This document shows, one piece after another, positions 51,162-63,909 of a stretch of 64,000 bases of DNA (positions within the stretch are counted from its first letter, which is position 1; each line of letters starts with the position of its first letter). Source of the DNA: Paraescarpia echinospica (Eukaryota > Annelida > Polychaeta > Sabellida > Siboglinidae); NCBI GenBank assembly GCA_020002185.1, contig CM034534.1, positions 65,564,717 to 65,628,716 of the forward strand, in the 5' to 3' direction. Position numbers and translations under genes: made by a program. Under the pieces are notes generated by a model. That model was not told the origin of the DNA, searched no databases, and saw nothing but the letters and a program-made list of their open reading frames with translations.

Positions 51162-54100
51162 CTTCTCCACACAAACAAAGGAATAATAACACAAGCAGTA
51201 ACTCTAATAGTACTAGACCATGTAAAACAAGTAGAACTAAGTCCACCTCTAGCCACTTCTTCTCCATACAAACAAAGGAATAATAACACAAGCAGTAAAT
51301 CTAATAGTACAAGACCATGTAAAACAAGTAGAACTAAGTCCACCTCTAGCCACTTCTTCTTCAAACAAACAAAGGAATAATAACACAAGCAGTAACTCTA
51401 ATAGTACTAGACCATGTAAAACAAGTAGAACTAAACCCACCTCTACCCACTTCTTCTCCATACAAACAAAGGAATAATAACACAAGCAGTAACTCTAATA
51501 GTACTAGACCATGTAAAACAAGCTGAACTAAGCCCACCTCTATCCAATTCTTCTCCATACAAACAAAGGAATAATAACACAAGCAGTAATTCGAATAGTA
51601 CTAGACCATGTAAAACAAGTGGAACTAAGCCCACCTCTATCCAATTCTTCTCCATACAAACAAAGGAATAATAACACAAGCAGTAACTCTAATAGTACAA
51701 GACCATGTAAAACAAGTAGAACTAAGTCCACCTGTAGCCACCTCTTCTCCACACAAACAAAGGAATAATAACACATGCAGTAACTCTAATAGTACTAGAC
51801 CATGTAAAACAAGTAGAACTAAGCCCACCTCTAGCCACTTCTTCTCCAAACAAACAAAGGAATAATAAATAACACAAGCAGTAACTCTAATAGTACAAGA
51901 CCATGTAAAACAAGTAGAACTAAGCCCACCTCTACCCACTTTTTCTCCATACAAACAAAGGAATAATAACACAAGCAGTAACGCGAATAGTACTAGACCA
52001 GGTAAAACAAGTAGAACTAAGCCCACCTCTAGCCACTTCTTCTCCACACAAACAAAGGAATAATAACACAAGCAGTAACTCGAATAGTACAAGACCATAT
52101 AAAACAAGTAGAACTAAGTCCACCTCTAGCCTCTTCTTCTCCATGCAAACAAAGGAATAATAACACAAGCAGTAACTCTAATAGTACAAGACCATGTAAA
52201 ACAAGTAGAACTAAGCCCACCTCTACCCACTTCTTCTCCATACAAACAAAGGAATAATAACACAAGCAGTAACGCGAATAGTATTAGACCAGGTAAAACA
52301 AGTAGAACTAAGCCCACCTCTAACCACTTCTTCTCAACACAAACAAAGGAATAATAACACAAGCAGTAAATCTAATAGTACAAGACCATGTAAAATAAGT
52401 AGAACTAAGTCCACCTCTAGCCACTTCTTCAAACAAACAAAGGAATAATAACACAAGCAGTAACTCTAATAGTACTAGACCATGTAAAACAAGTAGAACT
52501 AAACCCACCTCTACCCACTTCTTCTCCATACAAACAAAGGAATAATAACACAAGCAGTAACTCTAATAGTACTAGACCATGTAAAACAAGCTGAACTAAG
52601 ACCACCTCTAACCATTTCTTCTCAAAACAAACAAAGGAATAATAACACAAGCAGTAACTCTAATAGTACTAGACCATGTAAAACAAGTAGAACTAAACCC
52701 ACCTCTACCCACTTCTTCTCCATACAAACAAAGGAATAATAACACAAGCAGTAACTCTAATAGTACTAGACCATGTAAAACAAGCTGAACTAAGCCCACC
52801 TCTATCCAATTCTTCTCCATACAAACAAAGGAATAATAACACAAGCAGTAATTCGAATAGTACTAGACCATGTAAAACAAGTGGAACTAAGCCCACCTCT
52901 ATCCACTTCTTCTCCATACAAACAAAGGAATAATAACACAAGCAGTAACTCTAATAGTACAAGACCACGTAAAACAAGTAGAACTAAGTCCACCTGTAGC
53001 CACTTCTTCTCCACACAAACAAAGGAATAATAACACATGCAGTAACTCTAATAGTACTAGACCATGTAAAACAAGTAGAACTAAGCCCACCTCTAGCCAC
53101 TTCTTCTCCAAACAAACAAAGGAATAATAAATAACACAAGCAGTAACTCTAATAGTACAAGACCATGTAAAACAAGTAGAACTAAGCCCACCTCTACCCA
53201 CTTCTTCTCCATACAAACAAAGGAATAATAACACAAGCAGTAACGCGAATAGTACTAGACCAGGTAAAACAAGTAGAACTAAGCCCACCTCTAGCCACTT
53301 CTTCTCCACACAAACAAAGGAATAATAACACAAGCAGTAACTCGAATAGTACAAGACCATATAAAACAAGTAGAACTAAGTCCACCTCTAGCCTCTTCTT
53401 CTCCATGCAAACAAAGGAATAATAACACAAGCAGTAACTCTAATAGTACAAGACCATGTAAAACAAGTAGAACTAAGCCCACCTCTACAAACTTCTTCTC
53501 CATACAAACAAAGGAATAATAACACAAGCAGTAACGCGAATAGTATTAGACCAGGTAAAACAAGTAGAACTAAGCCCACCTCTAACCACTTCTTCTCAAC
53601 ACAAACAAAGGAATAATAACACAAGCAGTAAATCTAATAGTACAAGACCATGTAAAATAAGTAGAACTAAGTCCACCTCTAGCCACTTCTTCAAACAAAC
53701 AAAGGAATAATAACACAAGCAGTAACTCTAATAGTACTAGACCATGTAAAACAAGTAGAACTAAACCCACCTCTACCCACTTCTTCTCCATACAAACAAA
53801 GGAATAATAACACAAGCAGTAACTCTAATAGTACTAGACCATGTAAAACAAGCTGAACTAAGACCACCTCTAACCATTTCTTCTCAAAACAAACAAAGGA
53901 ATAATAACACAAGCAGTAAATCTAATAGTACAAGACCATGTAAAACAAGTAGAATTAAGTCCACCTCTAGCCACTTCTTCTTCTTCAAACAAACAAAGGA
54001 ATAATAACACAAGCAGTAACTCTAATAGTACTAGACCATGTAAAACAAGCTGAACTAAGACCACCTCTAACCACTTCTTCTCAAAACAAACAAAGGAATA

Positions 54101-55305
54101 ATAACACAAGCAGTAAATCTAATAGTACAAGACCATGTAAAACAAGTAGAATTAAGTCCACCTCTAGCCACTTCTTCTTCAAACAAACAAAGGAATAATA
54201 ACACAAGCAGTAACTCTAATAGTACTAGACCATGTAAAACAAGTAGAACTAAGACCACCTCTAACCACTTCTTCTCAACGCAAACAAAGGAATAATAACA
54301 CAAGCATTAAAACTAATAGTACCAGACCATGTAAAACTAAGTCCGCCTCTAGCCACTTCTTCTCCACACAAACAAAGGAATAATAACACAAGCAGTAACT
54401 CGAATAGTACTAGACCATGTAAAACAAGTAGAACTAAGTCCACCTCTACCCTCTTCTTCTCCATACAAACAAATGAATAATAACACAAGCAGTAATTCGA
54501 ATAGTACTAGACCATGTAAAACAAGTGGAACTAAGCCCACCTCTATCCACTTCTTCTCCATACAAACAAAGGAATAATAACACAAGCAGTAACTCTAATA
54601 GTACAAGACCATGTAAAACAAGTAGAACTAAGTCCACCTGTAGCCACTTCTTCTCCACACAAACAAAGGAATAATAACACATGCAGTAACTCTAATAGTA
54701 CTAGACCATGTAAAACAAGTAGAACTAAGCCCACCTCTACCCACTTCTTCTCCATACAAACAAAGGAATAATAACACAAGCAGTAACGCGAATAGTACTA
54801 GACCAGGTAAAACAAGTAGAACTAAGCCCACCTCTAGCCACTTCTTCTCCACACAAACAAAGGAATAATAACACAAGCAGTAACTCGAATAGTACAAGAC
54901 CATATAAAACAAGTAGAACTAAGTCCACCTCTAGCCTCTTCTTCTCCATGCAAACAAAGGAATAATAACACAAGCAGTAACTCTAATAGTACAAGACCAT
55001 GTAAAACAAGTAGAACTAAGTCCACCTGTAGCCACTTCTTCACACAAACAAAGGAATAATAACACATGCAGTAACTCTAATAGTACTAGACCATGTAAAA
55101 CAAGTAGAACTAAGCCCACCTCTAACCACTTCTTCTCCAAACAAACAAAGGAATAATAACACAAGCAGTAACTCTAATAGTACTAGACCATGCAAAACAA
55201 GTAGAACTAAGTCCACCTCTTACCACTTCTTCTCAACACAAACAAAGGAATAATAACACAAACAGTAACTCGAATAGTACTAGATCATGTAAAACAGGTA
55301 GAACA
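51162..55305 (+). repeat. 97-bp minisatellite array, about 43 copies, with 1,262-bp higher-order repeat
   Basis: Monomer: cttctccatacaaacaaagg, then aataataacacaagcagtaa, ctctaatagtactagaccat, gtaaaacaagtagaactaag and cccacctctacccactt. Copies vary by a few substitutions. Variant monomers recur 1,262 bp apart (about 13 monomers): the aataataaataacac insertion at about 51862 and 53124, the shortened cacttcttcaaacaaac at about 52422 and 53684, and acacatgcagtaact at 51771 and 53033. A 12-13 monomer block was therefore duplicated as a unit. The monomer is not a multiple of three, and the many minus-strand 73-78 codon ORFs are a by-product of periodicity. Confidence 0.97.
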
Positions 55306-57960
55306 AAGAAAAACACTCATGAAACACCTAATAAGAGACAATCTCTGAAAACCATGGTAATAAACTTCTGTAGTATCAGGAGCAAAGTTTCGGACCTTGC
55401 CGTGTGCATTGAAAATTACAACCCTTACATAATTATAGGCACTGAAACACACCTAGACAGCTCAGTTGACAGCAGTGAGCTGTTCCCCTCCAATTACTCA
55501 ATCATTCGAAAAGACAGAAATTTTGACAACTCAAAAGGAGGAGTCCTAATAGCACTAAAGATTGACCTTATAGGAACACACAGAACAGACATCGATAGCA
55601 ATTGTTAAATTATCTAGGTCACCATCAAAATACAAGGATCGAAAGATATCACAATTGGAGCATTCTACAGATCACCCCAATTTGGTAAAACAAACGAATA
55701 CATGCAGGAACTACGAGAATCCATGAACAAAATTAAACGCTCAAACAAAGAACATATATGGCTAAGCGGAGACTTTAACCTTCCGAACATAGATTGGGAC
55801 CTACTCAGCGCAAAACCAGGCGATGCTGCTCCCGGCTTATCCAAAATGTTACTTGAAATTGCCAATGATTTTGGACTTGAACAAGTTGTACGCGAACCCA
55901 CCAGAATAAACAACACTTTGGACTTGTTCTTCTCAACTATCCCCACCCTTGTTGAAAGATCTACTCTAGTACCAGGAATAAACGATCACGACGGCATCCC
56001 AATAATCATAAACAGCTGCACGCCCAGGGTCATCAAACAAAAACCACGCAAAATATACGTGTACCACAAAGCTAACATGCAGGCTCTGAAAAAAGACCTG
56101 TTCAAATGGAGCAATGAGTTTGTATCAAGGAATACATCCAAGAACACAGTTGATGAAATCTATACAGAATTCCAAACTGTCCTTGACTCAATAATGAACT
56201 CTCACATACCAACAAAAATAATATCAAAGCGTAACCAAACACCATGGATAAATAAGCGAATCAAACGACTACACAAACATAAACAAAGGGCTTTCAACAC
56301 TCACAAACTACATGGAAATCAAGCCAGCTATGATAATTATTGTAAGGCACGTAAAACCACGCAAACAGAGAGACAAGAAATGCTCACAGAATATATATAT
56401 CATCCATTTGTTCCGACTCACCAAACCGATTCTGTTCATAAACCCTTAAAACTGATACAGTTGGAATACCAACCCCAATGAAAGACAACAGGGTAGAATC
56501 AGACAACAGACTTAAAGCCGAAATCCTCAATAACCAATTTAAGTCAGTCTTTACAAATGAAAACACCAACCTACCACAAGAACCATACCCAAACATACCA
56601 GCTATGCCTGACATCACCATCACAAAAAGGTGTTCGCCAAATTACTTAATAACTTAAAAACAAACAAATCAACAGGACCTGATGAAGTACCAGCCAGAAT
56701 CTTACAACTTACAACAACGAATTAGCTCCAGCCCTAAGAATATGTTGCAAAGCGACCTAGCGAATTCCCTAAATAATAAATCCCAAGTGGACATGATAAT
56801 AATGGACTTCTCAAAAGCATTCGACTCCGTTCCCCATAACCGGCTCTTAGACAAATTAAAGAGATATGGCATCCATAACAAACCACACGCCTGGATCTCA
56901 AATTTTCTCAAGTGCCGTAAACAGAGAGTGGTGGTCAGTGGAGAACATTCCACCTGGACAAATGTTACATCAGGTGTACCGCAAGGCACGGTATTGGGAC
57001 CACTTCTCTTCCTGATATACATCAATGATCTACCTGACAATATCCACTCCACAGTCCGTCTCTTTGCAGATGACTGTGTCCTCTACAAAGAGATGAATAC
57101 TCAGTCTGACACACAAGAACTACAGAAAGACCTACATGAGCTAGCAAAATGGGAACACGACTGGCAGATGCACTTTAACTCAAACAAAATGCTTAGTGAT
57201 GAGACTAACCCATGCAAGAAACGTAAAACAGTTTAGTTATACTCTAGGAAACACAACACTACAGGAAACCGACAGTCATCCCTATCTAGGAGTATGTATC
57301 ACCAAAGATCTCACCTGGAACAAACACATCAATCAGATTACAGCCTCAGCAAACCGTACCCTACCATTTATCAAACGCAATCTCTACTCGTGCCCCCAAA
57401 ACATTAAAGCAACTGCCTATACAACCCTTTTCCGACCACTCCTAGAATAAATTCATCATCCGTGTGGGACCCCCTACAATCAGGTCATCATCAACAAAAT
57501 AGAAATGGTCCAAAGACGGGCAGCTCGCTATTGCCTTAACGACTTTACATCCAGAGAAATTGGATGCGTGTCAGAAATATATAAAAAAATAAACCTAGAA
57601 CAACTAACAACCAGACGAACAAACAGACGCCTCACCATATTCCACAAAGCCATCTATGGTCACCTATTCTTGCCTGTTGAAAACCTCCTCCAGCCCGTAC
57701 AACGCCTATCACGGCATCTAAATAACAAAGCATTTAACACTATCCACACCAGCGAGAACTGTTATACATTTTCGAATTTCCTACCAGACGCAATAGTCAA
57801 CATTACAGAGCCACTGAAATTCAGACAAGCCTTAATACACGACTAATGATCTAGCATGCGTATCCAACCCTGACCGTATGATTCCTAAGGAGTGTTGGCC
57901 AGTACTCAACCAAGACAAGACCCAATTTTGTGACAGGCAATAAAGGTCAAACAAGCAAGT
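55306..57960 (+). mobile_element. CR1-like LINE following, and probably the source of, the minisatellite
   Basis: Contains an APE-type endonuclease and an RT domain with an internal deletion. The reading frame of the endonuclease runs back without stop through the last minisatellite monomer (TRSCKTGRTKKNTHETPNKR). The 3' region after 57846 is short and ends near aataaaggtcaaacaagc (57940). It is a different family from CR1 copies A-D. Confidence 0.8.
55354..57846 (+). pseudogene. CR1-like ORF2: endonuclease and RT, broken
   Basis: Endonuclease motifs in one frame: VINFCSIRSKVSDLA, YIIIGTETHLDSSV, ITIGAFYRSPQFG, HIWLSGDFNLPNIDWD and LVPGINDHDG. Two in-frame stops lie near 55606 and 55615. A frame change occurs near 56450. 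In RT, NKSTGPDEVPARI (block 1) is followed after a deletion by VDMIIMDFSKAFDSVPHNRL (block A), SGVPQGTVLGPLLFLIYIND (block B) and RLFADDCVLYKE (catalytic FADD). The thumb and C-terminal frames run 57196-57450 and 57505-57846 (VQRRAARYCLNDF). The RT segment between blocks 1 and A is missing, so the enzyme could not work. Confidence 0.85.
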
Positions 57961-59560
57961 CAAAGTAATGTCACAATGGCCAACAGTTAATTAATAGTTG
58001 AACTTTCATTTTAAGTTCAACGACTAAACGCTGCCATCTGTCCGAAGATCTCAAACGGCGGAAGGTCGCTGTGTGTTGTCTTCAGGAAACCAAGTGTCCC
58101 AACGGTTTCGATGATCGCGTTGGAGAATAATTGGACTGACGTCCAAGTCAAGATATTTTAGCCATACGTGGGCTTTAGTGTGGCAGATTTTTTCGAAAAT
58201 ATTATAAACGATACCGGTCAGTATTTGACAGGGTCGCTGTGATCCAGATCCGCATGTCAAGTAGCTCCGTCATGATGGTAGTCAACCCCTACGGCCTAAC
58301 ATCACAGAGGGTCAGTCAGGACAACGAGGAGCAGGACACATTCTTCAACGAACTGGCCCGGATTACGACTCGGTATATGTCAAATGCGTTGTTCTACATC
58401 GCGGGAGATTTCAACAGTAAACTGGGTTGCCATGCAGTTAAAGAAGAATTCATAGGTAGACAATCACGTGGTCGTCGCAACACCAACGGTATGGCGCTGG
58501 CTGACTTCTAGCAAACTCACGGCCTCTTTGTCCGTAATATCGCCTTCGCCCATGGAGCCCGTCACAAAAAAATACATCGGAAGGGCAGAGACTTGATGGA
58601 TACACTGGACGTGTAGTCCCCATACATAACATGATATACTTTATCATATCTCATAAGCCACTCAGATGTCTGCTTACATATTCCAGATCGTATGCAGGAA
58701 CACTTCTAAATAGCGACCAGCGCATAATTATAGCCAAGCTAAATATGCGTCGTGTGTTTGGTATGTGATGAAAATACACAAATGAAGTTGTGAAAAGCGT
58801 GTGCGATACTGCACAGAAACGTTATCGTGTGAAAATGTGAAGAAAAAAAAGAATATTGCGCAGCCGTCGCCAATTCGCTTCGTTACTTAGACACTAACAT
58901 CAGCCCAAGCGATGAATGGGTTTCCTTTGAAAATGCAATCAAATCAGCTGCAGAATCCACCATTGGAACAGTCCCACAGACAGCTAGGTACCACACCATA
59001 TACTGCCCAGAGGTAAACAGGATGTCGATCACCCAAAGGAACTACGACTGAGAATCAGTAATACCACCGACTCAACACAAAAAAGCAGACTAAAACAAGA
59101 ACGAAACATGCTTCTTCATGCAATGCGCCTAAAAGCACTAGAGAACGGGTCAGCTAGATTAGACGAGTTAGGCACCGAGGTCGAAAGACTGCACGATGGA
59201 GCCAACATGTTCCGCGCAGTTAGGATGCTGACTCGCTAACCTTACATTCAGGCCACGATACCCGACGAATAAGGTCGAACTGTTAGAGATACGGCTGATT
59301 TCGGAGCAAGGATCAGTGAATAATTTGGCAAACAGTTCCGCGGTTCCATAACCGAAGGGATCCCAACGTTTGAAGACCCGCCAATAGCGCTGCCCACACC
59401 CGTTATAACTAGAGAAGTGTTAGCAACGATGGGCAAGCTCAACAACAACCCAGCAAATGGCCACGACTGCATCCCGGGAGAGCTCCTAAAGTACGCGTCC
59501 ACGTGTCTGGCAAACCCCATCATGTATTATATGCTCCTCCCCATACTTCGATACAGTAGG
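57961..59560 (+). mobile_element. strongly decayed LINE with APE endonuclease, second family
   Basis: Fragments in changing frames: VAVCCLQETKCPNGFDDRV (endonuclease N-terminus, about 58066), LFYIAGDFNSKLGCHAV and GRQSRGRRNTNGMALADF (about 58391-58511), then a linker (ISPSDEWVSFENAIKSAAES, about 58900) and the RT start (LATMGKLNNNPANGHDCIPG, ELLKYAS; about 59420-59500). The copy stops after RT block 1. The endonuclease style is closer to RTE/L1-like than to the CR1 copies. Confidence 0.7.
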
Positions 59561-59639
59561 TTAGATATGGATATAAAAATGTATAGTATAATGTTACAAG
59601 GGTTGATCTACTCAGGGTTTTTCTAGCTTTACTTATAAT

Positions 59640-61370
59640 TCAACAGCTTTGGATATTTTAGATTTTATGTATTGTATATGAAAAGACCAGAACAAATTAG
59701 CATCGATTAAACTTCATAAGAATTTTGTGTTTTCTACTTGAGTAATTTGTAGTCCATCAATAAGGATGGCAATTGGATTGGATACCTTTTTATTTACTGA
59801 CTTGAAGACAATAAAATGTGTTTTATAGATATTTAAAGATAGTTTATTACTCTTTAACCAAATAACAAATTTTTGCAGTTTTTGATTCATCACAACTTCT
59901 AGCTCGCAAAGACTGTTACCATTGACAAAATATTTGTATCATCAGCAAATATAATAGGAAATAGGATATCTGATACGTTAACAATGTCGTTAATATAGAT
60001 TACTAATAACAGTGGCCTTATTATTGATCCCTGTGGGACACCACAGCATATAGACCTAATGTTCCATTTTACTCCATAAAATAAAACATATTGCGTTCTA
60101 TTAGACAAATTACTTTCCAGCCAGGCAAGTGCTATTCCTCTAATACCATAACGTTCTAGTTTATTAAGTAATATTTTATGGTAAACTTTATCGAAAGCTT
60201 TACTGATGTCAAGAAAAACTCCTAGTAAATAGTCACCATTATTTACAGCTGTGGAAATGTTATCTACTAGTTGCACAAGAGCCATGTTTGCAGAATGCTT
60301 CTTCCTAAACCAAAACTGGTAATCATATAAGATGTTACGTTTGTTTATGAATGATCTAGAACTTTAGAGAAAACTGGCAAAATCGATATTGGACGGTAAT
60401 TATTTACGAGTGTCTTGTCACTGCCTTTGTGTATCGGGATCACTTTTACAATTTTCATGTCGTCTGGAAAAATACCTTTAGTTAACGATACGTTAATAAC
60501 ATGTGTTAAAGGAAGTAGGAAAGTATGATATGTTAATTTAACAATATGTGGGGTTATTAAGTCCCAACCAGGACTTTATATTTTTAGATCTTTGATTACA
60601 GTTTCTACTTCATTCAGTTCAACTGGGGAGATAAATATTGTATGGAAGTTTCGATGCTTAATATATATTGACGGGTCAATAACATTTTTGGTAATCTTTT
60701 CAGCCAACGATGGTCGAACATATAGTTATTGAAGTAATTGGTAATTACTTTTTTATCAGTTATTAATTGATTATTAATAGTTATCTTCGGAGATTGGGGA
60801 GGTTTTTTATTTTTATTGATTATTTGCTTAATAAGATGCCATGCTTTGAAAAAAGTTGATTGATTTTGCTTTAATAACTGTTGGTAGTGATTTTTTTGCT
60901 CTTCTTAAAATTGAGTTAAGCTTAAGGGTAGGTGTTTTTTGTAGTAGGCGAATAATTTATTTTTTTATTTTATGGAGGACTTCAGCCCATGTGATATCCC
61001 TGATTTCCTTTTACTGTATTTTTTTAGTCTTTATTTCAGGAAAGAAGTGAAGATAATGCTTACCAAACTGTGAATAGAAAGCAGCATATGCATTAGTTGG
61101 GTCATCAAGCTCAGAAGTAACAAGAGACCAGTCAGCGTTACTTAGACTTGTTGCAAACTTTGCTATGTTCTGATCGGTATAAAGCCTTTTAGTTATGTAT
61201 TTTGTGTTTACATAAGTTGAACAACTATTGTTATCGACATACAAGACAGGAAAATGATCTGTTATATCTGTATATAGTATACCATAACAGGTTTCTGTGC
61301 TATTTATAGTTAGGTTATTAGTAAAAAAAATGTATCTACAAATACATATACACATTGTGTAAATAATGAC
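59640..61370 (-). mobile_element. antisense Jockey/RTE-X-like LINE fragment
   Basis: On the minus strand: endonuclease C-terminus (ILYTDITDHFPVLYVDNN, about 61290), linker (FYSQFGKHYLHFFPE), then RT in the ORF 60285-59899 (FLDISKAFDKVYHKILLNKL, CCGVPQGSIIRPLLLVIYIN, PIIFADDTNIL) and thumb (WLKSNKLSLNIYKTHF, ILIDGLQITQVENTKFL; about 59870-59690). The 3' part after the thumb is missing and frame breaks are present. The endonuclease N-terminus is also absent. Confidence 0.8.
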
Positions 61371-61465
61371 AATGTCATACCATTAATGGCATACAGCGAA
61401 TCCAAAGTTAGACAGCCAGTTTCACGAGTTCCGATCGGTTCATAATTTGGACGACCCGGTTAGAA

Positions 61466-63262
61466 GTGTCCCGTATCAGGATATTTCCGTCAACAGTCCA
61501 AACGTCGTTTATACGATCTGATGAAGAGGAGAGAGAAAGGATAAGCGAAAAGCTCCAGTCCTGCATCGATCTTCTCGATCCGTCCGATCATCCGGATAGG
61601 GTCATTAGTATTGATACTGGTAGAATTAGGCCCGAGAAGGTGAATGCGCCAAATGCGGTTGAAATAGGAAGAAGACAGATGCGCTCCTACGAAGAAAGCT
61701 GGCCAGAAGGATTCAGTGCTATTTTGTCTAAAGAGGTCGTGACCATGGCAGTGACACGGTAAGTCTTGCGAGTCGGAGCTACTGCAGTATGCGATGTAAA
61801 TATAATCTACTCGAGGGAGATAGGATTGAAACAATCTCGCGACATCAAACTCAGTGACATTCCACAGTATGGTCTTGCACCGGTGCCGGCAACAATGTTT
61901 GCAGAGAATGGAGACATGAGAATAACAAAGACAAAGGCGACACTAAAGAAGAATCTGCAGGTAAAAACCCCAGCGGGACTGGCTCCCCAGCCTGACGTTA
62001 CTCTAATTGACAACTGTGCGATCCTCTGGGTTATTCACTGGCCTATCAGGGTAACTGTGCGATACGTTGTGGACAGTTTCTCTAGCTACGTCTTTGGGAA
62101 GGCCGAGAAGTGTGATGTATACTTGGTATTTGACAGATACTATGATTTTAGAACGGAACACGATTAGCGAGAGCTGGACAACAAGCTAGCAGACGCCACA
62201 AGCTGAATCTGCAGATCCCGCTGCCACCCCAGAAGGTTGACTGAAAACAAGGTACAGCTGATTGAAATAATTTGTCATCGTTTGATCGCGGCAAGTCAAC
62301 AAGGGAAGCAGAACAACCACAGGCTCATCGTTACAGGCCAGGAATTTTCTCCGACGGAGATCCATCGAGGGTTGCAAAGACGTCGTGACGTCTGAAGACG
62401 ACACACGAAGAAGCAGATGTCATCATGATTCAGCAAGTGGCTAAAGTTGTCAAAGACGGAGCGGAAAGCATCAAAGTCCTTTGTGATGTTACATATGTAT
62501 TTGTCTTGCTTGTGTATCACTTCACTGAACTTCAACTTCAATGCAGTCTGACAATGGAAAGCACCAGTTCAGGGCGAGCCGTGATAGATATTGGGGCCAC
62601 AGCAAAAAAACATGAAAGGATCGTCAGACAACTACCAGCTGCACACGCTCTCTCCGGTTGCAACACAGTTGCACAGCTGTGGGGCAAAGGGAAAGGCAAA
62701 GCTATAAAGGCACTAGAAGCTGACCATTCTTTTCACAAACTTGGTGACGTTGACATGTGTATCGGTGAGATGGTTGCTGAGGCCTCTGAGTTTATCGCTG
62801 CGTGTTATGGAAACAATCCAACACACAGCATGTCAGATGTTCGCAGAGACGTGTGGGCCAGACCTGAAGGTTCACAGCAACGCCAGACCTGAAGGTTCTG
62901 CCACCTACCACCGAAGCCTTTGAACAAAACGTGCGAAGCGCGCATATCCAGACGGAAATATGGAAGTCAGCTGTCAAGTCGGAACCACCGACTTTGGATC
63001 CAACAAAGTATGGCTGGGCACGCGATGAAGCATCGAGGTCACTAATTTCTGTTATGTTGCCGCCCGATGTCGCCCTTGCACCAACTGAAATCTTAGAGAT
63101 GATTCCGAGTGGATGTTCCCCGGACAAGCCGTACTACACAGCGCGATGTCGGTGTACATTAGCAAAATTACCATGCACAGTTTTCTGTGCTTGTCGGGGA
63201 GAAACGGGCTGCAGGAATGAACAGACCAGGGCCTGTGACGACGATTCCGATGATAATGAGTA
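61466..63262 (+). pseudogene. unnamed nuclease-like (PIN/FEN-like) family protein with Cys-rich tail, copy 2
   Basis: Broken into at least four pieces. N-terminal piece 61466-61762 (RSDEEERERISEKLQSCIDL, IGRRQMRSYEESWPEGFSA). Second piece about 61800-62167 (LSDIPQYGLAPVPATMFAEN, VYLVFDRYYDFRTEHD). Third 62400-62892 (HEEADVIMIQQVAKVVKDGA, IKVLCDVTYVFVLLVYHF, LPAAHALSGCNTVAQLWGKG). Fourth 62931-63262 (LDPTKYGWARDEASRSL, then a Cys-rich tail CRCTLAKLPCTVFCACRGE). The E-A-D segment, a following acidic strand and a GC-N/D-T helix have the layout of XPG/PIN-type nucleases. The second acidic strand here lacks the aspartates I would expect, which fits its decay. It is related to 34043-35340. Function and host element unknown. 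Confidence 0.55.
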
Positions 63263-63440
63263 AGGTAACTGGTTAGAGCTACTTTGCATATTCATGGGAC
63301 AAATTTGCATACTATCATTTGTTCATTAATGTAATAATAACAAGAGACCTTGAAAACATTCGCATGGACACCTTATTTTGATTGTTTTGGATGTTTACCT
63401 AGAAGTGTAGAAGGTCACGAAAATAAAAAAAATAAAACAT
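63263..63440. other. non-coding spacer
   Basis: AT-rich with short A runs; nothing recognised. It probably contains the 3' end of the pogo-like element fragment. Confidence 0.5.
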
Positions 63441-63449
63441 CGTACGGAA

Positions 63450-63909
63450 CCTAATGCACGCTTCACTGGCTAACGCCCGGACTATTGTTCTGTGGGTGCC
63501 GGATCGGCACATCTTCGTGTCATTTGAAGAACCCGTGCAGCCAGTCGCGTCCTGCCATCTTCGTTTCGGCAGAAAAGTGGTGTTTCAGACCCAAATATTC
63601 GGCGAGATCGTAGGTCAGGCGTCTAACGTCTACAGTCGTCAACCCGTACAAACATTTCTCCATGTAAGAAATATGGTCGCGCAGAATGCTCTCAGCGGGA
63701 GTAAGTAGCGCTGTATTCATTGGCGCAAACGCATGGGCACCCCGAGTAGCAACCCTGTTGTCACGATGTCTACGCAACGTACGTGTGGACACGTTATACA
63801 GTTGACTGACTGTCTTCAACGGCTGATCCTCCAAAGCTAAGAGTGCAGCTTTCAGCGTTTCATCGCCATACGCACCCCGTTCAGTCTTTCGCTTGTATGT
63901 GCGAACCAT
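63450..63909 (-). pseudogene. pogo/Tigger-like transposase, N-terminal fragment
   Basis: Minus-strand ORF from ATG at 63909 reads MVRTYKRKTERGAYGDETLK, AALLALEDQPLKTVSQLYNV, STRTLRRHR: a Psq/CENP-B type helix-turn-helix DNA-binding domain. It is followed by the second N-terminal region (YMEKCLYGLTTVDVRRLTYD, LAEYLGLKHHFSAE, AGRDWLHGFFK). A stop at 63520 interrupts it, but the same frame continues with family-like residues for about 20 codons. The DDE catalytic domain is missing. It could be a solo HTH fragment of a pogo-like DNA transposon. Confidence 0.75.

Noticed and set aside
51094..55164. Dozens of minus-strand ORFs of 73-156 codons starting MCYYSFVC, which look like a repetitive hydrophobic protein family
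   Set aside because: They are produced by the 97-bp periodicity of the minisatellite. Each ends when the frame rotates, since the monomer is not a multiple of three, and they overlap one another systematically.
51162..55305. CRISPR-like array
   Set aside because: The whole 97-bp unit is repeated, with no unique spacers between repeats, and the context is eukaryotic.
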